From Dermacentor variabilis (taxonomy: Eukaryota > Arthropoda > Arachnida > Ixodida > Ixodidae): 64,000 nt of DNA. Both the position numbers and the translations under genes were made by a program. Of this stretch, positions 23,401 through 36,308 are shown piece by piece (within the stretch, counting starts at the first letter, position 1; each line of letters begins with the position of its first letter). Location: assembly GCF_050947875.1 (NCBI RefSeq), contig NC_134572.1:124471105-124535104 (forward strand), written 5' to 3'. A model generated the notes under the pieces. It was not told the origin of the DNA, did no database searches, and worked only from the letters and a program-made list of their open reading frames with translations.

Positions 23401-26400
23401 ACAGCGTCAAGTACACGAGCCGACGCCGCCCGCTGAACCGACGAAGAGCGAGAGCCCGGTGGCGGCCGAGAGCTTCGAGGAGGGCGGAGAGAAAGAGCGA
23501 GAAAAACGAAAAAAAAAAGAAAAAGTAAAAGGGTCGCCAGTGATAAGGCGGCAACAAAAAGTCGCGTGAAACACAGTGCATGGCCTGGAACCGATCAGCG
23601 GTGGCGATCTTAATTTGCGTGTTTAGGAAACGACTCCTCTGAGGGGCGCATTAGCGCGGGCGGCCTTTAATTACCGGCGTTGAAACAAGGGCGCGCGCTC
23701 GGGACGTTAGCCCGGCGGTGTAAGGAAGGAAAGCGCGTAGCACAGGGCGGAGGGGGGGGGGTGCTAAGGGGGAGGGGGGTGCGCTCGCTCGAGGCGACGC
23801 GACGAAGAAGAAAGAAAACTACGAGCCGGAGAGGGAAAAAAAGGTCGCGCTTCAATTGGTAATTCGTCTTCATTTCCCGGCCATAGCAGCGACGGCGGCG
23901 ACGACGGCGACGAACGGGGCGCGTATTGTATTCCCGATCCACGAAGGCGGCATGCATTATTAGGTTGAAGCTCGTTAGGCCATCAGGAGTCGCGTTTGTA
24001 AGGGTGAGCGCGCGCGCGCATTGGCCTCCCACTGTTCCCTCTCTCTCTCTCTCTTCTTTGTTCCACTACTTTTCCGCCTGCAACACGCGTGGCCCTTAGT
24101 GCCCTCCCTCCCCCTTTCTCCCCATCGTCTTTCTCTCTCCTTCCAATGTTTTTGCCCTTCCGTCGGAAGAGCGAAGTCGTGCTCTTGGACGACCTCCGGG
24201 ATTTCGCCTGCGAGCCGGATCGGGCCTTTCTTTGCCAGTGGTACCTATGTAATGCTACCTGGCCGGCACACCGCCCTTTCGGCTAATTGAGCTTCGGCGC
24301 TGTAAAGGGCGGAACGGGAACCGTGTGCTTGGTCGCTTCCCGCAACCGGCTGGCTTGCTTAGCACCATTGAATGTTTGGAACCTTTGTTCGGGCGCATTA
24401 TCGTTGCGTTGGAGGCAGACATGGTCGAAAGTAACTTCGATGACTTTCACCTCATCTGAACTTCGCGGCGCTGTCCGGACCACGAAATTGCGTGGGTATT
24501 TATGCCCAAGAGTAACCACAGATGTGTGGCGAATGCTCTGCTTAAGGGCGGATGCTTGATGATCGGGCTGTACGTAACGTTTTATGAGCGCGCTCGAGTG
24601 GTCGAACACGTATTGGAGGCATCTTGGTGGTTGCCAACATCGAGGCATATTTATCGTCCGTCAGCTAGTATAATAGGTGAGATGCAGTGATGGCCGTGGT
24701 CTGTATTTTTGGATGTTCGTTTGTCGGAGTGAACCTACTTGTGCTTAAATTGTGTCAGCATGAATCTGCCTGTAATTAAAAACGTTTTCTGTTGGGATTC
24801 ATTGGTGAAACAGGTAGGCTCAACCCTTTGCCTCACTCACATCAAGTTGGAATCATTTCCCGCGACGTCTGTTAGCGTAGTGTTAAGTGTTCTAGCATTG
24901 CCTACGCGCTACCTGGAACGTGACGTCCTTATTTGAGGACTTCGCAGCTGTGCGAAGACGTATTCTGCTTCTCGGCGTCACTGGCCTGTAGATAAAGTCT
25001 GCAGTGCATTTTACCAGGACATGTTGGATGCGTGGGTCCAAGTGTCGCCCTGGCACAATAATTATTAGAGATGAGTTTACTAATCGTCGAGATAAAAGCA
25101 AATTAAATGTTGCTAAGGGACATGAGAAAGCGAATTACACACTTATCGCAACACAGGCTTCCTGCCGCTTCCTCGGCCCGCGTGCACTACAAACATTCCA
25201 CCGTCGGCTGCTTCCATATCGCGGAGCTAAGGGACCACGTGATGTTTACGCTGCACGACCACGCCTCCCTTTTATTTTCCCTCCCTCCCTCCCTCCCTCT
25301 CTCTCCTTGCAGCGCGAAGCATTTACAGGGGTGATTTCGGGCCCTCTCTCTCACGGGGATCTCCGAACAGTTAGCCGTGCTGCTCTGTAGTGTGCAGTAA
25401 GTGCGCTGTAGACGGTACGCGAGTGTTGTACAAAGTGTTATGTTGTCTCTGCTGGCAGAGAAAATGCATCTTCCTAGAAGGAGGGTGTGCGGCCGCCTGG
25501 GTTGTTTTGCAGTTCTCTTGCTTCCAGCATCCGTGTAAAACATTGCCGACACGATCGTCGCCGTAGTCTGTGCGCCGCCCTTTTCGCTATTACTGGTCGC
25601 GATAACCAATTCTGAGCAGCGGCCCTTTCAGAGCTGCACTTGAGTGAGGCCGTCTAGTCAGCTTTGAGTGTGAGTGCGTATTTTTCATGGCCCGCTCGTG
25701 TGCGTTTGTGGGCCGTATGTTGCGTCATCTTTCTCTGCAGTAGCTTATCAAGTTTGACGCTCTTACTAGCCTCCCGAGCTTCAGCTCAAGCCTCCTCAGA
25801 CTAAACTCTAGGTATCTCTCCTTTCAAGCATATATGATTTGTATATTCTTGCGTGTTTCGAATAAATACCTTAAGATTTTTCTTTTATTTAGTTTGCATT
25901 TCGGCATTAAAGAATGTCGCTGTACGTAACATAATCTTGAAGCACTGCCTCCCACACAAAGCTCAGGGAAGAGAGGTCAGTTGGTAGCATGCGTTTCTCC
26001 CATTTTACTCAGCCTCCTAACATCTTTTCGCGCCTTCGTAGTCGTGAAGCATTCGCGATGCTCAGGAACGCTTAGGAATAACCTTACATCGTTGTTGTGG
26101 TCCTCTCAGGCAGAACCGAGCAAGCGCTCTCCCGCCGTCCTATAACGCTTAACGGTAAGAAACGCCAGTTAACTCGTGGCCGAGAAACTGCCCAGCTATC
26201 ACCTTTGCTGTGCCCGTGATTCGCGGCGTGTTGCAGCATGCGAGTTTTTATTACTTTTTTGCTGGACTCGGGCAGGCACCGCTTCTTTGGCGAACAGGCG
26301 CACTTGCTTTCACAGAGCAGGCTGCGCAGCCTGCAAACCCGCCTGCATGATAATTACCACTCTGGATGTCGTTTGTTTCACTTTCTTCGCTTCCTTTTCC

Positions 26401-29166
26401 GCTCGAAATTCGCACAGCGTTGCTGGGCCGTCAAGGCGTGTAAGACTGAGCAGCAATCTCGGTGAAATGCTGGGTGCTTTCGCATCGCCTTGGCGGGCAA
26501 CACGTGCGGAATTTTGCTTGCTGTACACTCTCACGGGAGCAGCCTTGCTGCCCAAAGCGATTCATTATTCCCTAACGGTGGTTTTGCCCGTGCTGAGCAG
26601 AACTCTGGCGAGCGTGTGTGTTAGGACCCGCATTATCCATTTTTTTCTTTCTCTTTTTCTTATAGGGAAAACGCCAAATTCAAGTATGCTGGTTTCAGTC
26701 TTTCGTTTTCGACGCTGTATTTTGCACGTGCGTGCGTGCGTGCGTGCCTGCTTGTGTTCGCGTGTGTGTGTCTGCATTGCGTATGCGTGTGTGTGTGTGC
26801 GTGTGCACATGCGTGTGTATGCGTTGGTTTGGTGTGTGTTGGTTGCGGGCGTATTGCAAATCGTACCCCCTATACTGCTTTCGGAACTGCATTTGGACGT
26901 TCGCGCTTGCTGGTCTATTGGCAGTGCTGTGGTTTTTGTTGTTTCCCATATTTCATGGTGCGAACGTACATCCGAACAACGTACGTGATGATTGACAGAG
27001 CACATTGCAAGAGGTACATTATTCACTCATTCAGACATACATGCAACTTGTACGCAGTGGTTGTACGGTAAGGGGTGGCGAAAAGGCAGCTGAATGCCTG
27101 ACAGTGTGACAGATTGAATTTGGTTTGCCGTGTTTGTTTACGAAAAATCTCGGAACCTGTTAGCTGTCTATTACTTTCTTTTTTTCTTTTTGTGCGTGTT
27201 GCTCAAAATTTCCAAAGGTCCTGCGCATCGGCCTGTAGTGCGTCTCTCGTCACAATTATTCTACGTGGTGCAACGCACGCAAGGCTGTCTCTGTTCTCCT
27301 GCTTGATATTCTGCCTCCCCTCTCCCTTCTCCCTCTCTCTCTCGCAGGGATGACCGCGTGAACCGTGAAGGCTGAACACTCTCTCTCACTCTCTTTCTTC
27401 CCTCACCTCAACGCTGGTTCCCTCGTGCTACGTCACTTTCTACGCTGCCGCTGAGGTGAGTAATGCCACAGAAAGCACGCACTGTCACACGAAAGCTCGC
27501 CTTTTAAAAGACAGCAAGAAGTAGTCGATGATTATGGACTGTTTGGTTGCACTGTTTTCGCATAAACGGTTGGCATTTGCACCGGTTGACAGTGTTCCCT
27601 GCCCCCCCCCCCCCCCCCGCCCCGTTTATCGTTTTTATTTCTTTTTTTACCTTCGCGATCTAATGCTCCGCCGATTATGTAATTTTGACGCAACGGGTCT
27701 TTTACGGTCTATTCCGCTCACTTTTCGCGATCTCACCCACTGCAGAGAACCACGTCGATTTCTCATTTTGAATGATCGCGTCTCCCATAGACGCAAGCAA
27801 CGCTCAGTCTTCTTGACTCCAAGACAACAACGAGGCCAAGCGTATGCGCACGGTCACGCCAAGCTCAATCTGTTCGGTGGCGGAGCAAGGGCACGAGTGT
27901 TGCGCGCACGCGCAGTAGCTTCCTCTTTCAGTGACTGCGTGCAAATGTTGTCTAGACTATACGTGCACGTATCATATCTGGTTTGTCCCTAGCTCGTGTT
28001 CTATGCCCACACCGGTAATGAAAGATCAATAACACCAAGCCAGACGAAATGACTGACGATGGTGTTAGTTTCTGTAGTATGACAGTCGCGAGCGCTCGAC
28101 GCGCTCGCCCTTTCCTTGTGCAGCACCGCGCGTTCGATTCAACCGCATGCGGTCGCCTTCTTTGCGCTGGCGCAACGTCCTATGCAAAACGACGATGCAC
28201 GTCCTCCCGTATCGCTTATTCGGTCGCTAGTTTCATCTTCGCCGAACACGCATGACGCCGAACGCGTCGTTGCGTCATACGTGAAAAAGAGGGGAGCGGA
28301 AGTTCCTTTTCAGCGCCACGAGGGTCCGCCGTTAGTTGTGCGTGTCACTCTCTCTTCGTCTAGGTGCGCGAAGTCACGGTTTTGGAGACTCACGCGTGAC
28401 CCGACCGAACCTTGGCCCACCACCAGTGGTGCGACGTTCGTGACGCAGCCCGTGACTAACCTCGCAGCTGCACTAAAAACTCGTGCGCGAAGCGCCGGGA
28501 CGGTCACGTCTCTCGCGGTTATGCCGCGAACTCGCGCCACCCGCGCGGCAGCGATGCCACAAGCGGGGGGGGGGGGGGGGTGGAAGCCACGGTGGAGCGT
28601 CGTTACCATGACGACGGCCCTCGGTAAGCCTCGCTCCCGCACGCGCGCTGGGTGGTATAGACGTCATAGTGCGTCATGTTGACGTTCTCGAGGTCGCAGG
28701 CTGTGCGTGTCTGCAGGTAAGCAGCAGTACTCGCTTACCATATCTCCTCGGAACCCGCATTGTTGAAATTCAGAAACAGAGTTTTTAAAGCGAGCTCTTT
28801 GTGCCGTGGAACCTGAACAACTTGAAATGCACTTACACGCGCGGGCTAGAAACATCGAGCTCCTGTTGTCTAGAACTGTAACGCGACTTCTACAATTGGA
28901 CCGCACGGGCACTTTGTCTTTTGTTTGCTCCGCGTGTCAACTTGCTGTTGTAGAGACCGAAGTGAAATCCTGTTGCTGAAGGGCGTGTCGTAAAGGCAGA
29001 TCGCGACAGTGTTTTTCGAGTGAGTGCGCGATCTATGTCCTTTACGATCAAGGCTAGATGGATACGGCTACTCTTAATTTTACTTCACGATAGGAGTGAA
29101 GGTGAACAGACTACCTTTCCTTCGCCTTCGTTCCCCCTTTGGTTTTGGAAAAAGAAAACGAAAAAA
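20455..29166. other. Non-coding stretch, no gene seen
   Basis: It includes a G-run cluster at 21968-22001, another near 23745-23780, GT-rich cryptic repeat at about 26728-26845, a C18 run (27602-27619) and a G16 run (28565-28580). The frames at 22739-23386 and 26176-26988 are long but Leu/Ser/Cys-rich and match no domain. Confidence 0.5.
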
Positions 29167-29254
29167 TAAATTTTCTGTCTCCTCTGTTGCAAATTTCTGG
29201 CTGCAGTGTGTAAATTTTCTGTCGCCTCTGTCGCAAATTTCTGGCAGCTGTGTG
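29167..29254. repeat. 44-bp tandem duplication
   Basis: Two head-to-tail copies, 29167-29210 and 29211-29254, differ at a few positions; a third partial copy begins at 29255. The unit starts TAAATTTTCTGT and contains GCAAATTTCTGGC. Confidence 0.85.
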
Positions 29255-29421
29255 TAAATTTCACAGAATTTCAAAGGAAACATCCTTTCTTTTTTTGCTC
29301 TGTTGATAACCGTTGGTGTTATTTCTTTCTTTCGATGTTCGTGCTGTCAGTTTGCCTTCGCTAAATGGAGGTCCGAAATGTTTGCTTCGAAGAAAAACAA
29401 CTGCGCCCCGCAGAATACGCC

Positions 29422-29561
<140 letters not shown>

Positions 29562-30599
29562 CTCCCGCATGCTCATGTGCGCCTAAAAGCACCGGCTCTA
29601 AAAGCACGCCAACTTGCGCCGAAACGTTGCGTGCCTGTCGAAGAAGGAAAACAAAACGTGGACGATTGGCGCCAGCAATTCATATAGCGATGAGACCGCC
29701 CGAAAAGAAAGCTCAAGGAATAATAAAGCATGCCGGCGGCCACGGCCATATACCGCGCTCGGCGGGGGAAAAAAAAAAAGACCATAATTAGGCCGGGGAG
29801 CTTGCGCGCCCACTTCACCGCGCTTGCGGCGCCCTTCCTCGGAGCCTTATAGGTAAAAGATACGCGCTTGTTTCTTCGCTGGGCGTCTTGCACGGAGGAA
29901 CAGGAAGGAGGAACGCGAAACGAAAACGAAAATGATAATGCGTGCACAGGCGGAAACAAGTGTGGCAGGCAAGGCTTGCTTGCTGCAGACCCCCGGCCCG
30001 CGATCCGATTAGCGTGAACGTTATTACGCCGCCGGCGTCGTGTACCGGCTAGGGCTGCATTAGATCTCGCTGCTGGCGGCCAACTGGCGGTCGAATCTTC
30101 GTCTACCGCCTGCGCTTTCGTGTGTACTCGTTTGCTGCAACCGTTGTTCATTTGCGTTTCTCTCTCTCTCTCTTTCTGTCTCTTTCTCCTCGCCGGAACG
30201 TTCTTGTTGTCGGCGTTTCCCAGCGAGTGGCGCAAGCCCACTGCTGCTGGCAACCGAGGAATTGGATGGAGATAACAGAGTAAAAAAAAAAAAAAAGAAA
30301 GATAATAGGAGCGTAAGTGGAACACTGCATAGCGGGGCAGTTGGCCAAGCAACATGTACGAAAGTGATTCGCTTAGAAGAGAGAGAGAGAGAGAGAATTG
30401 GGACGATACTCTATTAAGGATTCATACTTCGGAGTTCATCATTCGTTATTTTCTTTGTTAGATGTTGGGTATTCTTCTTTTTTCTTTGTTTGTGCTCCGG
30501 GCTCGTCGTTTCTGTTCGTCATTTCGTTTCCTTCTTTCCTTCTTTCTTGTCCCTCGGAATGAACGCTTGAAGCTACCGAGCGTTTCGCCCGAGTGCGGC
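29562..30599. other. Non-coding stretch, no gene seen
   Basis: Mixed sequence with short (CT)n (30158-30172), an A run (30282-30295) and (GA)n (30378-30396). The minus-strand 260-codon frame here has no recognisable motif and is rich in Arg and Ser. Confidence 0.45.
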
Positions 30600-30767
30600 A
30601 ACCGGTGTACGGCGATCTTTCCTCTCAGCGGCCGCGACGTAGACGTACGTGTTGCGTAATACTACCGCGGTGTGCCTGCTCTAAACCGGTGTACGACGAT
30701 CTTTCTTCTCAGCGGCCGCAACGTAGACGTACGTGTTCCGTAATACTACCGCGGTGTGCCTGCTCTT
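30600..30767. repeat. 84-bp tandem duplication
   Basis: Two adjacent copies, 30600-30683 and 30684-30767, differ at about four to five positions by eye. Each contains AGCGGCCGC, GACGTACGTGTT and ATACTACCGCGG. Period 84 is a multiple of three, but stop codons make a coding role unlikely. Confidence 0.9.
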
Positions 30768-30956
30768 CCATACCGCTCAACTTTCTGAACATCTTTCCTT
30801 ATCAGGCGAGCTTCGCCGTCTCTCGTGGCCCTTTTTCTTTGCTTTCTCTCTTCTTGTTTTCCTTCTTTCTTTCTTTTTTTTCGCCGCGGATATAGGCGGA
30901 GGAAATAGTAGGCCGCAGTTCTGAAATTTTTGCTATCGCAGGGAATCACAAGGAAA

Positions 30957-30957
<1 letters not shown>

Positions 30958-31006
<49 letters not shown>
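30958..31006. repeat. (AAT)n microsatellite
   Basis: About 16 uninterrupted trinucleotide units. Confidence 0.97.
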
Positions 31007-31330
31007 GAAGATACAATCCTATGAAAAAGCTGTGCAGGCAGTTGGGAAATTTTCCCAAACACCTTTTCTTTTTTTCATAGGCAAGGCATATAGCGCTCGG
31101 CGGCCTTGCTACGTGTTGTTTCGGACCTCGGGTTTCTATAGCGAGCAGCGCCAGCGGCGGTCCGGCTGCGGTTCTCGTGCGTAAATAATTAACGCTGCCT
31201 CGTAAGAATTGCGCGCTCCTGGAGCGCGCGGTGCTAAGTTAAGTAATGCAGCAGAGAGAATCTCGCCTAGTCGACGCGCGCGCGCAGGGAAGAAAAGGCG
31301 CGAATGAAAGAATGATGAAGCAAGACAGGA

Positions 31331-31382
<52 letters not shown>

Positions 31383-33298
31383 GAGCTCTATAGGTGACGA
31401 GGGAGGTAAGATCTTTTTCCTTTTTTAAAAAAGAAGGAAAGCGAACTACATATATTCAAATGTGGAGCAATCGGCCTCTGTACGTGGCACCTCGTGTCCA
31501 AAACCGAAGAAGCTTCGCCCCCCCCCCCGCCCCCTTCGCTGGCTGATATTCCGAGCAAAGGGTGGGCGGCGCATCCTAATGACGACAGTGGCGACGCCCT
31601 CCCGCCTGCCCACCCTTTCCCGCAGGCTGATGCGGCGACGGCAGTCAATAAAATGGAGCCACGAGGGATTAAGACGAGAATGGAAGTTGAAGGTACCGCA
31701 AGTAAGGGCGCGGAAGAAAAAAAAAAAAAGAAAACGAGAAGAGAGGTACAGAAGCGGTATAACGGTTTGAACGGGAGGCTATAGGCTCTTCGGCGGTCGC
31801 GGCCACCCCGAGTTCCCGCGAGGACGGCCGCGGCGCGCGTTCGCGAGCGTTCGCCGCGAAGAAAAAAGAAAAGAAAGAAAGGAAATCGCGCGTCCCGAGG
31901 TCCTTAAATTATTGCGACTTTTCCCCGACGACATCGCGCGAGCGCGGTCGTAGTTATTGCCCTTTCTTCAGTTTTCGCGAACAATATTGCCGTTCCTGTC
32001 CTCCTCGTGTTTCCGGTGTTACTCTCTCGCGATTATTTTTTTTTCTCAACTTAGTGGGTGTTACTGTACACCCCGTTAACATTCTTTTTTTTCTTTCTTT
32101 TTTTTATTCCTTACCGATTTGGGTTCGTCAGCCATACCTGTTTTGTTCCTTCTTTTTTTCTATCCTGTTCATCGAGGCAACGAAGGCGGCACGGAGACCC
32201 TGACTAAACTAATGAATTAAAGAAAAAAAAAAAGAAAGCAGGAGAGAAAGACGAAAGCCGCTTGCGCTGGCGCGCATCGTAAAAAAAAAAAAACGCTTAT
32301 TATTAGCTATTAGCGTCATTTCGGGCGCGTGTTCTCCTCGGCGCGAGCCGTCCGGCCCAAAAGCGAGCGACCGCGCGCGCCGCCTTGCCTAATGCGCCAC
32401 CGGCTCGTGCTCGTTCGTGCGTGCATAAGCGGTGCGCGCGGATCGCAGAGTAAGAAGAAAGAGAAGCGCCGGGAGAGGATGAGGAGAGGAAGGGTAAAAA
32501 AGAAAAGTGGGAGGGGGCCCGCAACTTTCATTATTACGAGGCTGCGCTTGCGCGCGCGCTGTAGGTGCTTCAGGAGTCGCTGCTGTATAGGTGTTTCAGG
32601 AGTCGCAGCGGCGGGCTTTGGCGAGGGGCCCGGCTCCTCTCTCGGTTCCGCTGTCTTTTTTTTTTTTTTTTTTCGTTCCCTTTCGTGTCGGTCTCGCCTT
32701 TTTTTCTAGCGGTGCGGCACGCGTTGGGGGGGGGGGGGGGGGCTGCTCTTGAGCTTCGTTTTAGCGCCCACCTGAGGGCTTATCCGCCCGCCCTTCCCCC
32801 CTCACTCTCTCTCTCCGTAGTTTTTGTTCGACGTGCGGGCCGCCTGGGCTGTAAAGTCGCGGCTCGTGCGCTTGCTTGCGGCGTGCGCCGCAACCGCCGT
32901 TCGTGTGTGCGCAGGCAGGCGCGCGCCGTTGACGATGATTATTTTTTTTACGAGTGGGTGCCCTAATACAATCCGCTTCGCCCCTTCCCTTCTCTCTCGC
33001 CTTCCTTCTCGCGCCGGCCGCGAGCGTCGTAAAAAGTCTGCCCACCACCGCACTCCCGTTCTTCGTTTCCGAGCTTCCGCAGACCTGCGGTGGAAGGGAG
33101 GACACTTTCTGGTGTATATGTATGTATGTATGTATATGAAGGCGCTACCGCCGCCAAGGTGGGCGTCCACGCATCCGTGTGCGCTCTACGACGGGCACAA
33201 CGACGAATCTCTGTGGCGCTCTTCTCCGAGCATGTGCTTTCTCTTGCGGCCGGTAGGAAATCTGCGACGAGCTCGCCGAGGATTTTCACTCCATTCCC

Positions 33299-33352
<54 letters not shown>

Positions 33353-35129
33353 TCTTGTCCCCGCGATACCTTTCACTGGCGCGGCGCTTCATAATCTCGT
33401 TTTCGAAAATTACAGCCGCCGCCGCTCTACTTCCCGTGCTCGTCGCATTTTACGGCCGTTTGTTTTGCGAAGCGCCGAACAATACAGCCTCGTGGTCGTC
33501 ATAGCCGCCCGCCCCTTTATTATTATTATTAGTATTATCTTTCTTTTTCGAGCTCTCCGACGGAGATAAAGACCCGCTCGCGCTTTCATTACCGCCTTCC
33601 TAAATGTGGGCCATAACTCGCCTTTCGCGTGGTAAGCGACATTGATGTGCCGGAAAACCAGCGGATCGCGTTATCGTGCCCATATATATAATTTTATTTC
33701 TTTTAGTACAGATCTACTGAATGCTCTCAGTGTCGCTTCCCTGCGGTGCTCTAATAGAGGCCTGGGAAAATACCCTTCTGTTGGTTGTCGGGATTGCAGG
33801 TGTACATTGTTTAAGGCGGCGTTGCTCGTTGCGGTAGCTGCAATAAAAGCTCCATTGTGCTTGATGAGCTTTGAGACTGTGTGAGCCTCCTCCGGCCTTG
33901 GTCTTCTCGTCATATAGTCTCCGTGCGGCAGTTTCGAGATTCCTGGAGCCCAAGCTCCCTTGGTCCACACCGTGATTGTTAGCGTGCTGGCGCTAACTTG
34001 TGAACCATAACGAGCTGAGCTGAAGGCTCTTCCTAGTGCTTGTTCATTTCAAAGTTCTGCGCCGCGCCGAAGTCTGCTGCGTAATGCCACTATGTGTACT
34101 AAAGCAACCGGAAGCGCCTTAATCGACCGAATTTTCCGCATCAGCGAAGCGTTCTTTACAACTTAGACGAAGACCGCAAGGAAGCAGAAACGACATACAT
34201 GAGTCTTGATACGTTTTGTCCTACCTAAGTTTTTTTTTATTAATTTTATTTTTCCTTGCTGTTCTGTTTTTGCGCACGCTAATATCTTTCCACGGCGAAG
34301 TTCGTTTGCCCTCCGAATGGCCAATCTCACAGAGATAAGCTTTCTTGTCGCATGGAGTTCTTTTTGCATGCAAATCTTCCCGGCTTCTTCTTGCACGCAA
34401 ATCCTCCTGGCAAGCTCCACCTCGAGAATCGCTCGCTATATAAGGCACTCGCTCTGTGGCGGTCCTGAAACCAGATACAGTAGAACACGGATATAAGTAA
34501 CCCGGATAAAGCGTATTATTCACGCGACACTTACTGAACATCAAACACGCGACACTTACTGAACCATACTCATGTAAAATATATCGTATATTGATATATT
34601 GTATATATCGGACACAGGGACATAGTGCACCATCGTCTAGTGTGCATTGTCGAGCTCTTGGTGACCTCGACCTTTATATATCAGTGTCATGAATTTGACG
34701 CAGAACGTAAAGTACTAATAAGTGGAATGAAGCCTAAAATCGTTCCTACACTCAAGTGCGAGTGACATTGTGTTTCCGAGAGGACACTGGATACTTACGA
34801 GAGAGGTGCCTCGGCTCCTTACTGTTCCACCATGATACACGGGGCTCGAGTGTGAACGGCGAGCCATGGGAGTCGACGTGGAATTGGATAACGCGCAGCC
34901 TGTTACACAGCTCCGTGTTATATGTCCCTTGTGTTATACGAGTTGTTGTTATTGTTAACAGGTGAGCCGTGACGACCTTCGGACGGGGCGCTATAGCGCG
35001 TTTGATAGCCGACTATAGCAGTTGCCGACAATATTTAACAAGGCTGTAGGTCCGCCTGCAGCAAGCAAACACTCCACCGCCTCTGAGTGTCCGCTGCGAT
35101 CACCATCAAGCCCTTGAATGTCCGAGCCG
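31007..35129. other. GC- and CpG-rich non-coding stretch, no gene seen
   Basis: It holds (GA)n at 31336-31380, a G17 run at 32726-32742, a 26-bp tandem duplication at about 32562-32613, (TATG)n near 33113-33137 and (CT)n at 33304-33351. A perfect inverted repeat (9-bp arms, one-base loop) sits at 31211-31229. The section from 33640 to 35129 is less GC-rich and contains two TGCNNGCAAAT-like motifs and a TATA-like element (34437-34444). No protein domain was found. Confidence 0.45.
34521..34565. repeat. 25-bp direct repeat
   Basis: CACGCGACACTTACTGAAC occurs at 34521 and again at 34546, immediately downstream of sequence reading CAGTAGAACACGGATATAA. Confidence 0.85.
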
Positions 35130-35417
35130 TGCTGCTTTTAAGGCGACAGCGTTAAGGGCCCCGTGTAGCAGAAAATCCGGCGACGGAGTCCGGCGTCCAG
35201 CGATGAATGTCGCTTCGACAAAAGCAATTTCGAACCACGCAGGCTCTCCATGTGGCGCAAGGAAATTACTGAACTAATTGAATTAAAGTAAAATGCGTCA
35301 GAAAAATCGTAAAGTACGACTTACACACAGCCTACAGACACGATAGCGTCGGATTGTAATTTGAATATACGAAAAAAAGCACACTTCTGTAACGCGGAAA
35401 CTCAAACACAAGCACTT
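35130..35417. repeat. Dispersed repeat, copy 2 (relative of 941-1430)
   Basis: This begins with TTTAAGGCGACAGCGTTAAG and aligns over about 140 bp (35268-35408) with the repeat near 1 kb. The hairpin half present in copy 1 is absent, because the sequence passes directly into the tRNA-like repeat at 35440. The copies are clearly diverged, so this is an old family. Confidence 0.6.
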
Positions 35418-35439
35418 TATGTTAAGCTACTTGTGCTTA

Positions 35440-35915
35440 TTGGCTGGATTAAAGAAATGATAAATTGATGGAAATCGAAGTGGATGAAACAGACAACTTG
35501 CCGCAGATTGGAAACGATCCCAGGTCTTCGCATTACGCGTGCGATGCCCTTGCCAATTGAGCTACCGTGGCGCCGTTTTCCCATCCGCTTTCGGGGGTAC
35601 TTATGCTTTACTACTAGAACTAACCTTGGGAGTGTTAGCCAGCGCCACCACACACAAACTTTGGCGGCGGATGGGGAACATCCTTTCTGCCGCAGGCGTC
35701 ACGAGTGCGCGATCTTTTTGGGTGAAGGCAACTGGTCAATAAACCCACACCACATGCTACCTGAAGGCAAGAGTGCTGCCGGATTTGAGACCTTCCTTAT
35801 GTAATGAACGAGAAGAAAGAGGGTTGACCGAGGGGCCCGATTTTTATTATCAATATCTTAAGAAGCCAACAGGCAAAGATACCGAGGATAACATAGGGGA
35901 ACATCGTCGGCCAGA
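35440..35915 (-). mobile_element. tRNA-derived dispersed repeat (SINE-like), second type
   Basis: On the minus strand, GTAGCTCAATTGGC (complement of about 35552-35565) matches a tRNA A box, and about 40 bases on GGATCGTTTCC (complement of 35510-35520) is a decayed B box. The anticodon arm can form, but the acceptor ends do not pair, so it is not a working tRNA gene. Sequence at about 35600-35915, with TGGGAGTGTTAGCCAGCGCC and GAGGGGCCCGATTTTTATTA, is something I remember as very common in tick genomic sequence. I take the whole block as one composite SINE-like unit. Borders are estimates. Confidence 0.6.
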
Positions 35916-36262
35916 GAAGGGAGAAGTGGCCGGCGGTGACAAGCGAGGCTGCGTTTAACAACGCGTCGACCAAGACAAAAAACACTCGTTCCTACAAAAA
36001 TCTTCCGGTTTCTAAGCGAGCGCACGCTGCGGGCTTGTAACTTCATCAACCAAGAACAAATGCGCACCGTGTTCTGTCTTGTCTTCTAGAATACGTGCCT
36101 TCCTTGTTCGGCCTTGCGGAGGCTCGCAGGTGAGGCTTTCGCTTTGGCACAAAGTCAGCGAACGCGGCGGTTTCGCGGCTGAAGTACGAGAAGGTATAAT
36201 GCGCGGACTACAATGGGATCCCCCGGGTGGCACAAACAGGGCCCGGACAGAGAAAGAAAGGC

Positions 36263-36308
<46 letters not shown>

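Noticed and set aside
24163..24286. Exon-like piece reading SEVVLLDDLRDFACEPDRAF
   Set aside because: Short, without convincing splice signals or domain match; plausible by chance in 64 kb.
26176..26988. 270-codon plus-strand frame
   Set aside because: Cys/Val/Arg-rich part comes from GT-rich cryptic repeat; no domain recognised.
33671..33970. Second RNase H-like LINE fragment
   Set aside because: I compared the minus-strand frames with the RNase H of the LINE at 4.7-7.1 kb and found no motif match.
35500..35575. Functional tRNA gene
   Set aside because: A and B boxes are visible but the acceptor ends do not pair and the B box is altered; the context is a dispersed repeat.
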